Shown in pieces: positions 44,247 through 54,787 of a stretch of DNA of 64,000 bases. How positions within the stretch are numbered: the first letter of the stretch is position 1; each line of letters opens with the position of its first letter. This stretch comes from Phialocephala subalpina. Lineage: Eukaryota; Ascomycota; Leotiomycetes; Helotiales; Mollisiaceae. Location: the NCBI GenBank assembly GCA_900073065.1, contig FJOG01000008.1:411631-475630 (forward strand), given 5' to 3'. The notes below the pieces were generated by a model that worked only from the letters and a program-made list of their open reading frames with translations, had not been told where the DNA came from and ran no database searches. The translations under genes were made by a program, and so were the position numbers.

Positions 44247-46196
44247 ATGGCACGAAATAATGACGAAGAGAGAGGGAACTACGGACCTGTCTCAGACCAT
44301 CCAGACGACCCAATCGACGAATCAACGCAAACAACTTTAATGCCAATGGAACACGATGAGCTCTCCGACGATACCTCTCCTCCAACCCCGCGTTTCATGC
44401 AAGACCAAGGATCATGGCAATACTTTAAATGGGTTCCTGTTCCTGTTCGACGAGTCTGCAAAGCTCTGGGGAGATGGGCTCAAGGTCCGGACCCGCCGCA
44501 GATACATACGATTAATCCGATATTTCCGTTTATACAAGAAGCGCCGATACTTTTGTTGGATAAATGGGTGCCGAAGAGAAGACAGAGGATCACATTGTTG
44601 ATCGCGTATTACTTCCTATGGATTCTAACCTTCGCTTTGGTTATGCGACAAAGTACATTTGCGACTGAGATAGAGGGATGGGGAGCTCCAGGAAATATCG
44701 GTTGCGGTAATACATATTGGGTGCCAGGAAACAGATGTGGGTTGAACGGGAATGATTGTCGGCCTTTTAATGGAAGTGGCTTTGCATTCCGATGCCCAGC
44801 AAACTGTGCCAGTACGTGGGTTCTCGAGCCTCGAGCTGTTGGTGCTCAGGAAATTGTATATCGACCTTTTGTTATCGGAGGACCCTCCGAGGAGGACTCG
44901 ACACCCATCTATCGAAGCGACTCGTTCATCTGTGGAGCTGCTATCCATGCTGGAATCATCGACAATACTAAGGGTGGATGTGGTGTTGTAAGTTTGGTTG
45001 GCTCGCATAACAACTATGAGAGCTCGAAGCACCATGGCATCAAAAGTGTTGGCTTTGACTCGAATTTTCCGTCATCCTACACTTTCCATTCTGGAACCAC
45101 TTGCGAGGCGAAGGACGCGAGGTGGGAGCTGCTCTTCGTCTCGCTGAGCTTCACTGTGGTTTTGTCTCTCTTCACCACATCGCCCGGCTTGTTCTTCTTC
45201 ACTCTCTTCACTGGGGTGTTCTTCCATGTGGGACTTGCATCAGATCCGCCTGGACACTCCAGTATCGCTGGACTGATGTCCAATCTTCTGGGCAAATTCC
45301 TACCTGCAGCGTTCTGCGCTTTTGTGATCTACCGATACATGGGAGTTCGACGAGCCTTGACTGGGCTTACTGCCCAGATTGAGAAGACCACCTTGTGGCT
45401 CGGAGGCCTATGGTTCGGAGCTTTATCGAACTACACCTTGGATTGGATCCCAATCCAGCGACTGAATGCCCATGATCTCAACCAGCAACCAGGCGCCAAA
45501 CTTGCCCTAGCGATTATCATTATACTCATAGCCACCGTTGTCATCACGCAAGTCTTTTACTTCCAACGGGAAGGCCGATTAATCAAGTACCTTGGAATTT
45601 ATGGCACGTTCATCGCGGCAATCCTGGTCTCCCTTCTCCTTCCAGGCCTGAGTCTACGAATTCATCACTATATTCTAGCACTACTATTCCTCCCGGGTAC
45701 AAGCATGCAGACTCGCCCATGCCTTCTTTACCAAGGACTTCTAGTAGGACTCTTCATCAACGGCATCGCGCGCTGGGGATTCGACTCCGTCCTCCAAACC
45801 CCCGGCGACCTCCAAGGCGACGCACAACACAACTCCAAACTCCCCATCATCTCTCAACCCTCCATCACCCTAGCTCAAAACATCTCCACCATCTCGTTTT
45901 CATGGCTAATGCCTCCCGAACCCTTCGACGGCATCAGTGTCCTCGTCAACGACGTAGAAAGATTCAGAGGTTATACAGATGAGGGGTTTGCGAGCGACAA
46001 GCATTTCGTTTGGAGCAAGGATCCGGCTGTTGCTGAGCCGGAGTACTTTAGGTTTGCGTATATGTCTGGGCCGACGAGTTGGGATTACACGAAAGCAGGT
46101 ATTTGGAATGCGGATGGGTCGTGGACTGAGATGGTGCCGGGGCCGAGTAGGATAAAGAGTAGAGAGTTGAATGGGGAAGTGTTGATGATGAAGTAA
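44247..46196 (+). CDS. LCCL-domain multi-pass membrane protein
   Basis: An intron-less gene of 649 aa. A polar cytosolic N-terminus (about 110 residues) precedes TM1 (ITLLIAYYFLWILTFALVM). A lumenal or extracellular LCCL domain (about residues 150-290) follows, with Cys-rich FRCPANCASTWVLEPRAVG, YRSDSFICGAAIHAGII, GGCGVVSLVG and SVGFDSNFPSSYTFHS. About seven further TM segments come next, for example LLFVSLSFTVVLSLF, ALAIIIILIATVVITQVFYF and YGTFIAAILVSLLLPGLSL, and a globular soluble C-terminus (FSWLMPPEPFDGISVLVNDV). This LCCL-plus-polytopic layout is a known fungal family with no established function. The start is well placed, 30 bases after TAACAACAACACAG. Confidence 0.9.
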   Translation: MARNNDEERGNYGPVSDHPDDPIDESTQTTLMPMEHDELSDDTSPPTPRFMQDQGSWQYFKWVPVPVRRVCKALGRWAQGPDPPQIHTINPIFPFIQEAPILLLDKWVPKRRQRITLLIAYYFLWILTFALVMRQSTFATEIEGWGAPGNIGCGNTYWVPGNRCGLNGNDCRPFNGSGFAFRCPANCASTWVLEPRAVGAQEIVYRPFVIGGPSEEDSTPIYRSDSFICGAAIHAGIIDNTKGGCGVVSLVGSHNNYESSKHHGIKSVGFDSNFPSSYTFHSGTTCEAKDARWELLFVSLSFTVVLSLFTTSPGLFFFTLFTGVFFHVGLASDPPGHSSIAGLMSNLLGKFLPAAFCAFVIYRYMGVRRALTGLTAQIEKTTLWLGGLWFGALSNYTLDWIPIQRLNAHDLNQQPGAKLALAIIIILIATVVITQVFYFQREGRLIKYLGIYGTFIAAILVSLLLPGLSLRIHHYILALLFLPGTSMQTRPCLLYQGLLVGLFINGIARWGFDSVLQTPGDLQGDAQHNSKLPIISQPSITLAQNISTISFSWLMPPEPFDGISVLVNDVERFRGYTDEGFASDKHFVWSKDPAVAEPEYFRFAYMSGPTSWDYTKAGIWNADGSWTEMVPGPSRIKSRELNGEVLMMK

Positions 46197-46759
46197 GATA
46201 ACTTTGTACAATGGTAAATGTAATGACGGTTATGGCTTATGATCCATTTGGCTTTCAGTCTGTCTGTGTTGTGTTCGCTGTCACTGTTGTCCCACCCCTA
46301 CCCTGGCTATTGGCTAAGTGGCCACTCTTCCAAGAATCTAAGGGTTCATTCAATTTTTTTTCTTGTTCTTTTCCTCAATTTCAACTCAGACGATAGTTCA
46401 ACCCGAGATTTCAGAGAATTAGAAGTGAGCTTGTCAGCTTCATGCTATTCCATCGGAACGGTTGGCCAGGAGTGTGTTTGTCGTCTAGAAGATTGCCCAA
46501 TGTCAGCATAGTCGTCTGGATTATGGAAGTCATCCTCCAATCTCGCTGAGATGTGTTAACTCCATTCCTTAAATCCATGGGGATATCAAGATCATGGGTC
46601 GTGCCGAGCCATCCAATAGAACATGACGTCAACACGTGCGCTGTGCCATACAACCGTAGACACGGACATCTGATCTGCTCTGATCAACATGTCTTATAGA
46701 CTTCTTATTCCTCTCACGAATTAATCAATCTTCGACCATTCATCAAGAAACTGCAGAAA
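46197..46759. other. Intergenic region
   Basis: Nothing beyond the LCCL 3' flank and the promoter of the NmrA-like gene. Confidence 0.55.
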
Positions 46760-47695
46760 ATGGCCACCAAAGAAACAATCGTCATAACCTGCGCCTCAGG
46801 CAAGCAAGCTGCCCCCCTAATCCGCCTCCTCCACACCTCTCAAAAATACAACCTCCGCCTCATCGTCCACTCCACCTCCTCTCTCGAACGACTCCAAAAG
46901 TCATACCCAGACGTAGATGTTCGTACCACAGAACTTACGGAACCAAGTCAATGTCTTGCCATCGTCAAGGATGCCGCTGTGGTGTATCACATCGGTCCCT
47001 CCCTCCACCCACACGAAACCACCATCGGAATCAACATGATCGATGCCGCCAAAGCTTCTAGATCAGTCAAGCATTTCGTTTATTCTTCGGTGCTGAATAG
47101 TCAATTCAGGAAACTCATGAATCATGACTGCAAACGCTACGTCGAAGAGCATCTCATTGAAAGCGAACTTCCCTACACCATCTTATGTCCGACGCATTTT
47201 ATGGATACGCTTCCTATACCGATGTTCTTGAAACAAATGGAGACTAAGCAAAAGGGGGAAGGATTGGTATTCCCAGCTATGTGGAACCCAGAAGTCAAAT
47301 TTTCGTTTGTGGCGTTGCAAGATCTCGCCGAAGCAGCTTTCACGGTCATCGAGCAGCGGGAGAAACACTTCCGCGCCAAATACGATATTGTCAGCACTGA
47401 ACTGCTCAGCTATAACGAAGTGCTGAAGAAAGTTGGAGGTGTGCTTGGGAGAGAGATTCGAGCGGAGCAAAAGGGGTTTGAGGATGCTGTTGCGACCTTC
47501 GGAGCAAGACTTTTTGGTGGGAAGATTAAGGATGTGGATTCGGGGATGAGGGATGGATTGGAGAGGTTGCTGTTGTATTATAATAGGCATGGACTGCAGG
47601 GGAGTTCGAATGTGTTGGAGTGGTTGATTGGGAGGAAGCTGACAGGTCACGAGGAGTGGACGAAGCAGATGGTTGAGAGCTTGACAGCAACATAG
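46760..47695 (+). CDS. NmrA-like NAD(P)-binding protein
   Basis: A single exon, 311 aa. The Rossmann start IVITCASGKQAAPLIRLLH is an NmrA-type nucleotide motif with Cys in place of the usual Thr-Gly. LRLIVHSTSS is the second strand, VKHFVYSSVLNSQFRK the active-site region (no classic YxxxK), PYTILCPTHFMDTL the later strand and FVALQDLAEAAFTVI the substrate-domain block. NmrA-like proteins range from redox sensors to isoflavone-reductase-like enzymes; the substrate is not predictable. No neighbouring pathway genes help. Confidence 0.85.
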   Translation: MATKETIVITCASGKQAAPLIRLLHTSQKYNLRLIVHSTSSLERLQKSYPDVDVRTTELTEPSQCLAIVKDAAVVYHIGPSLHPHETTIGINMIDAAKASRSVKHFVYSSVLNSQFRKLMNHDCKRYVEEHLIESELPYTILCPTHFMDTLPIPMFLKQMETKQKGEGLVFPAMWNPEVKFSFVALQDLAEAAFTVIEQREKHFRAKYDIVSTELLSYNEVLKKVGGVLGREIRAEQKGFEDAVATFGARLFGGKIKDVDSGMRDGLERLLLYYNRHGLQGSSNVLEWLIGRKLTGHEEWTKQMVESLTAT

Positions 47696-48290
47696 TGTTT
47701 CGTCTTCTACATCTCAAGCTCAAACAAGCTTCTTTCCCTTCGACTTCTTCTAACTTGCGTTTCATGTGTTTTAGTTCTTGGCCCTTGAGGGCTTGGAGGG
47801 GATGGTTAATGCTCATTGAGAGATCTTGTCGATTCCATACGAATCTTCGGGGCAATGTCGGACATCTACAATACTCATTGCTAGCAATCTCAACATTCAA
47901 CCCAGAACCCAAGATGGCGATACAGGTAGTTTCCTGGTCCGCTGCTTGAACATCACCAATCTAATCCTTGCGGTCCATCCTATTAAAATGCGGGGTAATT
48001 ATTTTCGAACACTCTCATCAGTTGCCTTGGGACCGAAAATGATTTCATCAATTGGTGCTCTCAATTGCCGTTTGGCGCTCGTTAATAGATGAATGCAATC
48101 AATTTAGATTGGTTTTGGGCCAATTCATCGTAAATTACAATGAGGCAAAAACAATCCCGATAAGGAAGATAATCACCGTTGGGCGTTCTTCTCGGTATAT
48201 AGAATTCAGATCTGCTGCGATGGAAACAAATCTTTGAACATCTGATGTCCTCTCTATCATCCTCAGGTCCAAGTTCAAAGTCTACGAAAC
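47696..48290. other. Intergenic region
   Basis: No supported gene; promoter of the second DUF1996 gene expected at its end. Confidence 0.5.
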
Positions 48291-49570
48291 ATGATTTGGC
48301 AGGCACTCGCGCTCGTTGCGCTTCTTGCCCAAGAAGCATTTGCTCAAACAGGATCTGCTAAAGGATCAGATTTTCTTCGATTCGCCTGCTCTCAACTCGT
48401 CATCGACAGAACCGACCCGCTCGTCAGCCCCAGACTGATACCGTCGCCGCATATGCATCAGATCGTCGGAGGAAGTTCTTTCAATGCTACGGTATTATCT
48501 CTCCCTATCGTTCTGATGGTCGCTAATTGCAATACCGTAGATGGATCCTTCCACGATCGATCCGCCTACCACATCTAAATGCACGTCCTGCAAAATGTCT
48601 GAGGACTTCAGCAACTATTGGACGGCCTCCATCTACTTTCAATCTCCTGAAAATGGTACATTCAAGCGAGTCCCGCAGATGGCGAATGGGCGCTTGAACG
48701 GCAGCCTAATGGAGCAAGATGGAGGACTGACCGTATATTATATGCATCCGTTCAGCGGTACGAATAAAAACGTGACTGTGATGAAGTCTGTAGGTATAAA
48801 TAGGCCATACGTTATTGGCATAAGCTGACATTTTGAAGGGCTTTCGAATGTTTGCGGGAGATCCGACACTACGTACTAACAAGAGCGGGAGCGTCACTAT
48901 CTGTCATCGTTGCCTTGCCAAAAGTGAACGTATAATGGGCGGTAACGGTGCCCCTTGCTCCTCCGCTGACACAGCTGCGTTCCCCAGCAAGCCGTGTCCG
49001 GGTGGTATCCGTGCTACTGTCATCTTTCCATCATGCTGGGATGGAAAAAACCTGGACAGCCCCGATCACACAAGTCATGTGGCATATGCACCAGGCTCAG
49101 CGCTCGCAGGCGACAAATGCCCAAGCACGCATCCTGTTCGAATCCCCCAAGTCATGTATGAGGTTATGTACGACACGTCGGGATTCGCTGATCCTAAGTA
49201 CTATAAGAACGGGAAGCAGCCTCTCGTATATAGTTTTGGTGACCCGTTAGTTCACCCTTTCTACCTACTCTGTTTCGCTATTGACTTTGGATAGTACTGG
49301 ACACGGTGCGCACGGCGACTACCTCTTTGGCTGGAAAGACGGCGCCCTTCAGCGTGCTATGGATGCTCTTGGAAAGGATTGCTTTAGCGAGACCTGCCCT
49401 GTTTTGAATTTGCAATCATGGGGCAATGCTGTTGGATGTACCAAAGCACAGCAAGCCAAGGAGGATACTGGTACAGATACTTGTATATGTGTTCTCTTCA
49501 TTCTCGTAAATTATAGCTGACATTTACTTCAGGGCTTCAAACACTCCCTGGCGGCATGCTAGTTCAATAA
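48291..49570 (+). CDS. Secreted DUF1996 protein (paralog 2)
   Basis: Five exons, 48291-48491, 48541-48789, 48839-49245, 49295-49482 and 49533-49570, give 360 aa. A signal peptide (MIWQALALVALLAQEAFA) is followed by the DUF1996 domain: [87 protein letters not shown] and HGDYLFGWKDGALQRAMD. The last donor is GTATATG rather than the earlier GTACAG, because the resulting TW-LQTLPGG matches the Trp in the 20.7-kb paralog. Extracellular; activity unknown. Clearly homologous to the other copy along its length, but two of the introns here are missing there. Confidence 0.88.
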
Positions 49571-49926
49571 GTGAAGACGAGCGAACGAAGGGGGTTGAAG
49601 GTAGTGTCGTGGTATTTGAATCAGCAATGTGTAGTTCGAAGGGTTATCCCAGGAGTAGGAGGGTACTTCGAAATCGGAGGAGGAGTCTAGGGAGGAGGTG
49701 GCCAGATGGCAAGCAATAGGTTAATATTAAGAACTCGAGGAGACAGCATATTGAGGGGTTTCAGATTTGCCATCGTGCCCATTGATATCGGTGTGCGAGT
49801 AAGGAATCGGCGCTTTGGAATGCAAACTCTCAGCGTTCATCATATTAGTTTAGAAGATGTTAAGGTAAAACATCTTAACATATCTATTATTACGTTCATT
49901 TTTCTTGTTCAGCTTGACTTCTTATT
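49571..49926. other. Convergent intergenic region
   Basis: No feature beyond 3' flanks. Confidence 0.5.
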
Positions 49927-51488
49927 TTATCTCGATAAAACAGACTTTAAAACATGCAATAGCTTCTCCTCACAATCTGAGATCATCTTTGCTGATCGCC
50001 ATGCAACAAATCCATCTGGCCGAACAAGAATGCATCCATCGTCTTGAATCTGACTTGCCAATCGCGGTAAATGTCGCGGTAATCCAGTCCCCAGCCGATA
50101 GCAAAAGATCGGATCGGGACACCGAGAACAGTGCCAACTTTGGTGGCAACCAGCTTCCATGCCTCTCCACCATGGCCAGTAAGTAAGCAAAAAGAACCTT
50201 TTCCGGCCAGATCAGTTGTAGATATTGGTTTGGAGGAGATATCTTTACTCAACCAGGAGTGTGGTAATCGCTTGCCTGGATATGTGCTGATATCGACTAC
50301 AATAATCGGGTCACCAACAAAAGGTGGCCTTGGAGACTCGTCGTCAAGATACACAGCGTTAGACTTGTACCACTGATTCATCATAATTCCCAGGCTATCA
50401 ACTTCACGTCCCGCTCTCTCGATCGCGACGTATAGTTGCGTGCGTCTTGCTGCTCCAGCGGTGGTTGATTCCCGCAGTTCAGCGTTTTGCCTTCGTCGCT
50501 CCTCAATCGAGTCACACCAGGATCCACTGCTTCCATGGTTTGACCATTCGCAATACTGGAGCTAACCCAAATTTATGCTCCTTATCGGGCTGCATGATCC
50601 AGTGGAGATGTCCCTTTTGGTAGTTCATGACATGGCCGAGATCGGCGTTGAATAGCACATTGTATGCCACTCCCATGGATGGATTTTTGGAGAAAGGGAG
50701 ATTCAATGAACGTGTAATCACACTTCGAGCACCGTCGCACCCGAAAAGATAGCGGGACCGTATTCGATAGGTTTGCTGAGATACATTGTTCTTGACTGCA
50801 CTGACGACAAAGTTGGAATCACGACTGAAGTCGACAAAGGTTGTGCTGAAGAGACAAGAAACGCCATGGTGTGTTGCGTAGCGCAGTAAAATCGGCTCGA
50901 GTTCTGTTTGCGGAAGATCTAGGGGCCGGCAGGGACTTGCTGCTTCCATATTGCCCTAGGTGCTGGTCAATAAATGTTATTCTCGATGCTAGATTCTAGC
51001 AGCACTAACCGCTTGTGAGGGTGAAGATCCCCAAGCATGAATCCTAGCAAATTCTTCTCCGGTCATGCTTCGACACCATCTCATTGTTGACAAGGCATCT
51101 CCTCTATACCCAACCTTCAAGCAATCTTCTTCAAGACCAATCTCACGTAAACACTCTAGAGCATGGTAAGCAAATTATCATTAACATAGAGCAGAATATT
51201 TTGAGTTTATTTACCCATTCCAGCCATGTTTAACAAGTGAGCCCTTGGAGTCTCAGATGTTCCTAGAGCGCTGGATATCATGATAGCCTTTAGCCCTAAA
51301 AGATTTGTCGGTCAGTATGGCATGACCAGTGTCGCGGCTTGGACAATCGTACCATGTGATGCCAGAAAACAGGCAAGTGCACCCCCTGCGACGCCAGCTC
51401 CCACGATGAGAAAATCAGTCTCGACAACGTAGCCATCATCCGATTTCATTGATGCGGCCGTGGGCAATAGGTGCAAGTTCTCTGCCAT
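49927..51488 (-). pseudogene. FAD-dependent aromatic monooxygenase, internally deleted
   Basis: From ATG 51488 the N-terminus has the FAD fingerprint DFLIVGAGVAGGALACFLAS. Introns then fit before LKAIMISSALGTSETPRAHL, before CLREIGLEEDC and before GNMEAASPCRPLDLP. The DG motif is present (RYLFGCDGARSVITRSL). After VKPWKQWI (near 50515) the frame breaks and jumps directly to DSIEERRRQNAELRESTTAG, a region that in family members lies beyond the GD motif (GRVFLAGDAxH). Roughly 100 or more residues including the second FAD-binding motif are therefore missing. The C-terminus (YVAIERAGREVDSLGIMMNQ, later GCILVRPDGFVAWRS) needs one more frame change near 50060. With both lesions no active hydroxylase is expected. 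Intact relatives hydroxylate phenolic substrates, often in secondary metabolism. Confidence 0.75.
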
Positions 51489-51579
51489 CTTTCAGACCTG
51501 CCGAAAAGTTGGATATAAAGAGTAGAGGAGAATTTGAAACGGTGTTGTTATAAGTGAAGCTTTCATCTCAGAAGTTCAG

Positions 51580-52062
51580 TTGAATATCTTACTTGGTCGA
51601 TCATATAAGCTTACTCGTTGGTTATTCGTTGGTCGAGACTTAAATCCGGAAAACTCCAGCGTTTCGTATCCAGAACTAATACCTGCAGCCTGCTCTTTCA
51701 GGTGCTACCCCGAGCTTACTGTCCTTCCATATTCTATTATCCGACAGCCAATCATAAACATTTTAAATGTTTCCAAAACCAATAGCAAACGGTATCGCTA
51801 TATAACATTTCGAAGCGACGATTATGCCATAGATAATAGCACGAACTCCTCGGGTCTCGACACGAGCGACAAGATAGCGATTGGTGTTACACTGGGAGTT
51901 GCTGTCCCAAGTATCGCCATTGGTTTGGTGGCTTGGTTATTGCCACAAAATGGGAAGGGTGTAGTACACCGGTGGATGACAGAATTAACGCCCGCCTTAA
52001 GCGAGAGCACTAAATTACACACAAAGTTATCGACTTCTAGATTACGCAGTTCTTTGCCATAG
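51580..52062 (+). pseudogene. Relic of a single-pass membrane protein tail
   Basis: An ORF whose useful part is SSGLDTSDKIAIGVTLGVAV and PSIAIGLVAWLLP, a transmembrane anchor common at the C-terminal side of secreted or repeat-bearing fungal surface proteins. The preceding 90 residues have no pattern. It runs into AT-rich DNA at 52063. Probably the surviving end of a larger gene. Confidence 0.35.
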
Positions 52063-52780
52063 TAACTTAATCACTTAGAACTTAATTTTGCGTGAGAAAT
52101 TAGTAATTAAAACCAATTGTATTAATAAAGTTATATATAAACCGTTTTATTATTTCGAAATGTAAGTATTAACTACAGAAAGCAATTTTGCCCGCTAAAT
52201 ATAATAGTTAATTAAGTCGTTTAAGGATTACTAAAGCATACGTAATTATAAAGAGAACTTATTTGATAAAAAGTGTATTAAATATAAAAGTACCGTCAAA
52301 TTTTGAGAGATAGATAGTTTTATAAGAGGGTTATAATTTGTTAGAATCATAAAAACGTCGACTTTTGGTGAGGATTTTGATGTTTTCGCTTAGGCGGGCG
52401 TCACTTCTGTAATCCACTGGTGGTACTGCACGTCAGAGATCTCTTGTGACATTAAAAAGTCTTCCGAATAACTGAGACTTATAGAAGCTGAACCTTGCCG
52501 ATCGAGTTGTGTGGTTAAAGAAGCTTTGAGCTGTATACCAACACCTTCCAATCACGCACTCTGCCATTAAGGAGAGAAATATGCTTCAAGGATAGCTTTT
52601 TGCGCTGTTCTTTTTTCTTGAAGGATCACGATTAGATCCTCGCTGCTGTGTACTGTGGAGAAGCATTGCAAGCTGAACATATCTTCTCCAAACGAATCTG
52701 TTTTCAAGTCTTTCTGATCAAGTTTCATCGGAATCTACAGTGTCTTGCTTTCATTGATCACGAGTGAAATGGATCGCTTT
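52063..52780. other. AT-rich non-coding block
   Basis: 52063-52350 is strongly AT-rich (long runs of A/T with TTAATTA-type words), contrasting with surrounding DNA. The rest is ordinary intergenic sequence. Consistent with RIP-degraded repeat DNA. Confidence 0.55.
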
Positions 52781-54450
52781 TCATACAACATCAACCAACT
52801 CAAAATTTCCACGCCTCTCACCCTCTTCCGCCAAATCCCCATCCATAAGTCCATGCGCAAAACATGGTCCCACAATTATCCACTTATCCACTCCTTCCTC
52901 CTTGTCAGCCCTCATAACGAACGGGACATCTATACCCCTTATGACGCAAATCATGTCACCAACGATAGTCGCCTCCGGCACCAAACAAAACCACTTTGTG
53001 TTCCCCAGAATTCCGAACTTATAGCCTCCGATGAAACTGCTGGCCTGGAAAAACACTTTGAAATCAGGATCCTGCAGCCCAAAGATCATCCCCGAGGCGC
53101 CGCTATACTTCATCCCCACCTCTGGGTCAGTCATAGAATCATTGAAGAATCCCCGCCTCGTCATTCTCAATTTCAAATAGATGTGTCTGTAGTTGTACTC
53201 CATGGAGGGAGAAGCGGGGCTGGTCATAGGATTCCCATTATCGACAACGAGAGTGCGCCAGAGTGCTTCATGTTGAGATTGATGATTATAATTGGTATGG
53301 AGGGATCTGGGGCCGAGAGTGCAAGAGATTGCCATTCGAAGTATACCTGAGATTTACGTTGCAGGTGTTCTAGCTCTTCGTCTTCGATGGCTTGAACGGG
53401 CATAGCTGATGCGAGCTGAGAGACCTTGTCGATTCCGAGGATGGAAAGTATTATAACCGTATTGTTTTTACTGAACGGTTGAACCTAGGAGTTGCTGTTC
53501 GGATCGGATTTCTTCCAGAAGCACGGAACCATGTCAGACTTCCTAGATACTTCGCAGGGGAAGTCTCGAAGTCTAGTCCGGGGCTAACTTGGCAATCTAG
53601 ACAACTTCCTAGGCTATTGTGTAAACATCAATAAATCAAAACCCCTTGGACCATCATCGAAAAACGCAACCGCAACTCTCCGAAAGATCTCTTCAGCGCC
53701 CAACTCACAACCAACCTCTACCCACTGCTCACCCTTTGCATTCTTTGTCAATCCCAAGACTCCATAGATCCTATCCTTCGGATCCGTACAACTGAAGTCT
53801 TTCAACGTACTCAATAACTCCATCAAATCCAACGTCCCTTCTTCCATCATATGTTTTCGCTTCTTATCCATGAGTAAAGGATTCATATAATCTGTGATCG
53901 GTGACACAGGGAGGACGGTGAACATCAAGCCTTCCAAGGCAAGTACTAGGTCTTCCCAAGACATCATTTGATCTCCAACATGGATAGTGGCCCGTCTCGC
54001 AAGCACAATCTCCTGAATACCCACACTCTCGAAAACCACGCCCGTTGGAAGAACTTGCTGAGGATCTCCCAGCGAGTATCTCGTAGTCCAGGTAGTCCTT
54101 CCCGTTATTCATCAGCATCCAGAATCAATCCATGTCTCGTAACTCCTGTCGCAGTCTGTTTTTCAAGTTGGCGTTCGTTACTGGTCTCATCTTCTTTCTC
54201 TCCAAGAAAAGTTTCTTTCATCAAAGAAAGTAGTATCTTTAATTCGTGTTTTGATTTTACTTTTTTGAGTTTGAGTAAAAGTTCGATAGCGAAATAATTT
54301 GAATCAGCCTCGTCTCCCAGTCAGATTTGAACAACCGCTGCTTGCCGGTAAATTCTTCCATTAATGGGACTTGTTGATTTCGCCCCGGGATACTATTTTG
54401 ATTGATGCATACTCTTTTGTATCTCGTTTCTAGCCTATCCATGAATAGGT
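52781..54450 (-). pseudogene. Degenerate HET (heterokaryon incompatibility) domain gene
   Basis: Fragments in family order on the minus strand: RVCINQNSIPGRNQQVPLME (near 54330-54420), WEILSKFFQRAWFSRVWVF then, in another frame, QEIVLARRATIHVGDQMMSW, FSCTDPKDRIYGVLGLTKNA, and the C-terminal EGD-like block GDMICVIRGIDVPFVMRADK with VGPCFAHGLMDGD ending at 52781. These are hallmarks of HET proteins, which trigger cell death on fusion of incompatible mycelia. Lesions: a frame change near 54020, TAG at 53614-53616 and TAG at 53584-53586, both explicable by C-to-T or G-to-A change, and further degraded sequence in 53340-53610. No functional product is expected. Confidence 0.75.
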
Positions 54451-54489
54451 ATCCCTGGTAATACCAACAATATCGGGCCCGCCTCGAGC

Positions 54490-54712
54490 AGTAACTTAAC
54501 GACCTCGATATGCTTATTTTAAGAGGCCAAATATAATAGTATTTGTTCGAATTAATCCGTTGCTTCCACGTTGGCCCTCGCCTCAACCAGCAGCTTAACG
54601 ACCTCGATATGCTCGTTTTGAGAGGCTTAGTATAGTAGCGTCTCTTCGAATTGAGCCACCGATTTCACGTCGGCCCCCTCGTCTAGCAGCAGCTTGACGA
54701 CCTCGACGTGCC
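54490..54712 (-). pseudogene. RIP-mutated ankyrin-repeat relic
   Basis: Three tandem units of about 99 bases read on the minus strand as HVEVVKLLLDEGADV, HIEVVKLLVEARANV and HIEVVKLLLEAG, classic ankyrin repeats. TAA stops occur at 54627-54629, 54552-54554 and 54519-54521. At the last two positions a sister unit keeps CAA, so CAA-to-TAA change is read directly from the sequence. Abuts the HET relic. Confidence 0.7.
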
Positions 54713-54787
54713 TGGAAGAGTAGGGTGGGGAGGGAAAGACGGAGCAAGTATTTTATATTTATCAAGCATCTATAAACCCTTGTTCAG

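Noticed and set aside
52745..53350. 201-aa plus-strand ORF
   Set aside because: Antisense of the HET C-terminal region, which has family motifs on the minus strand.
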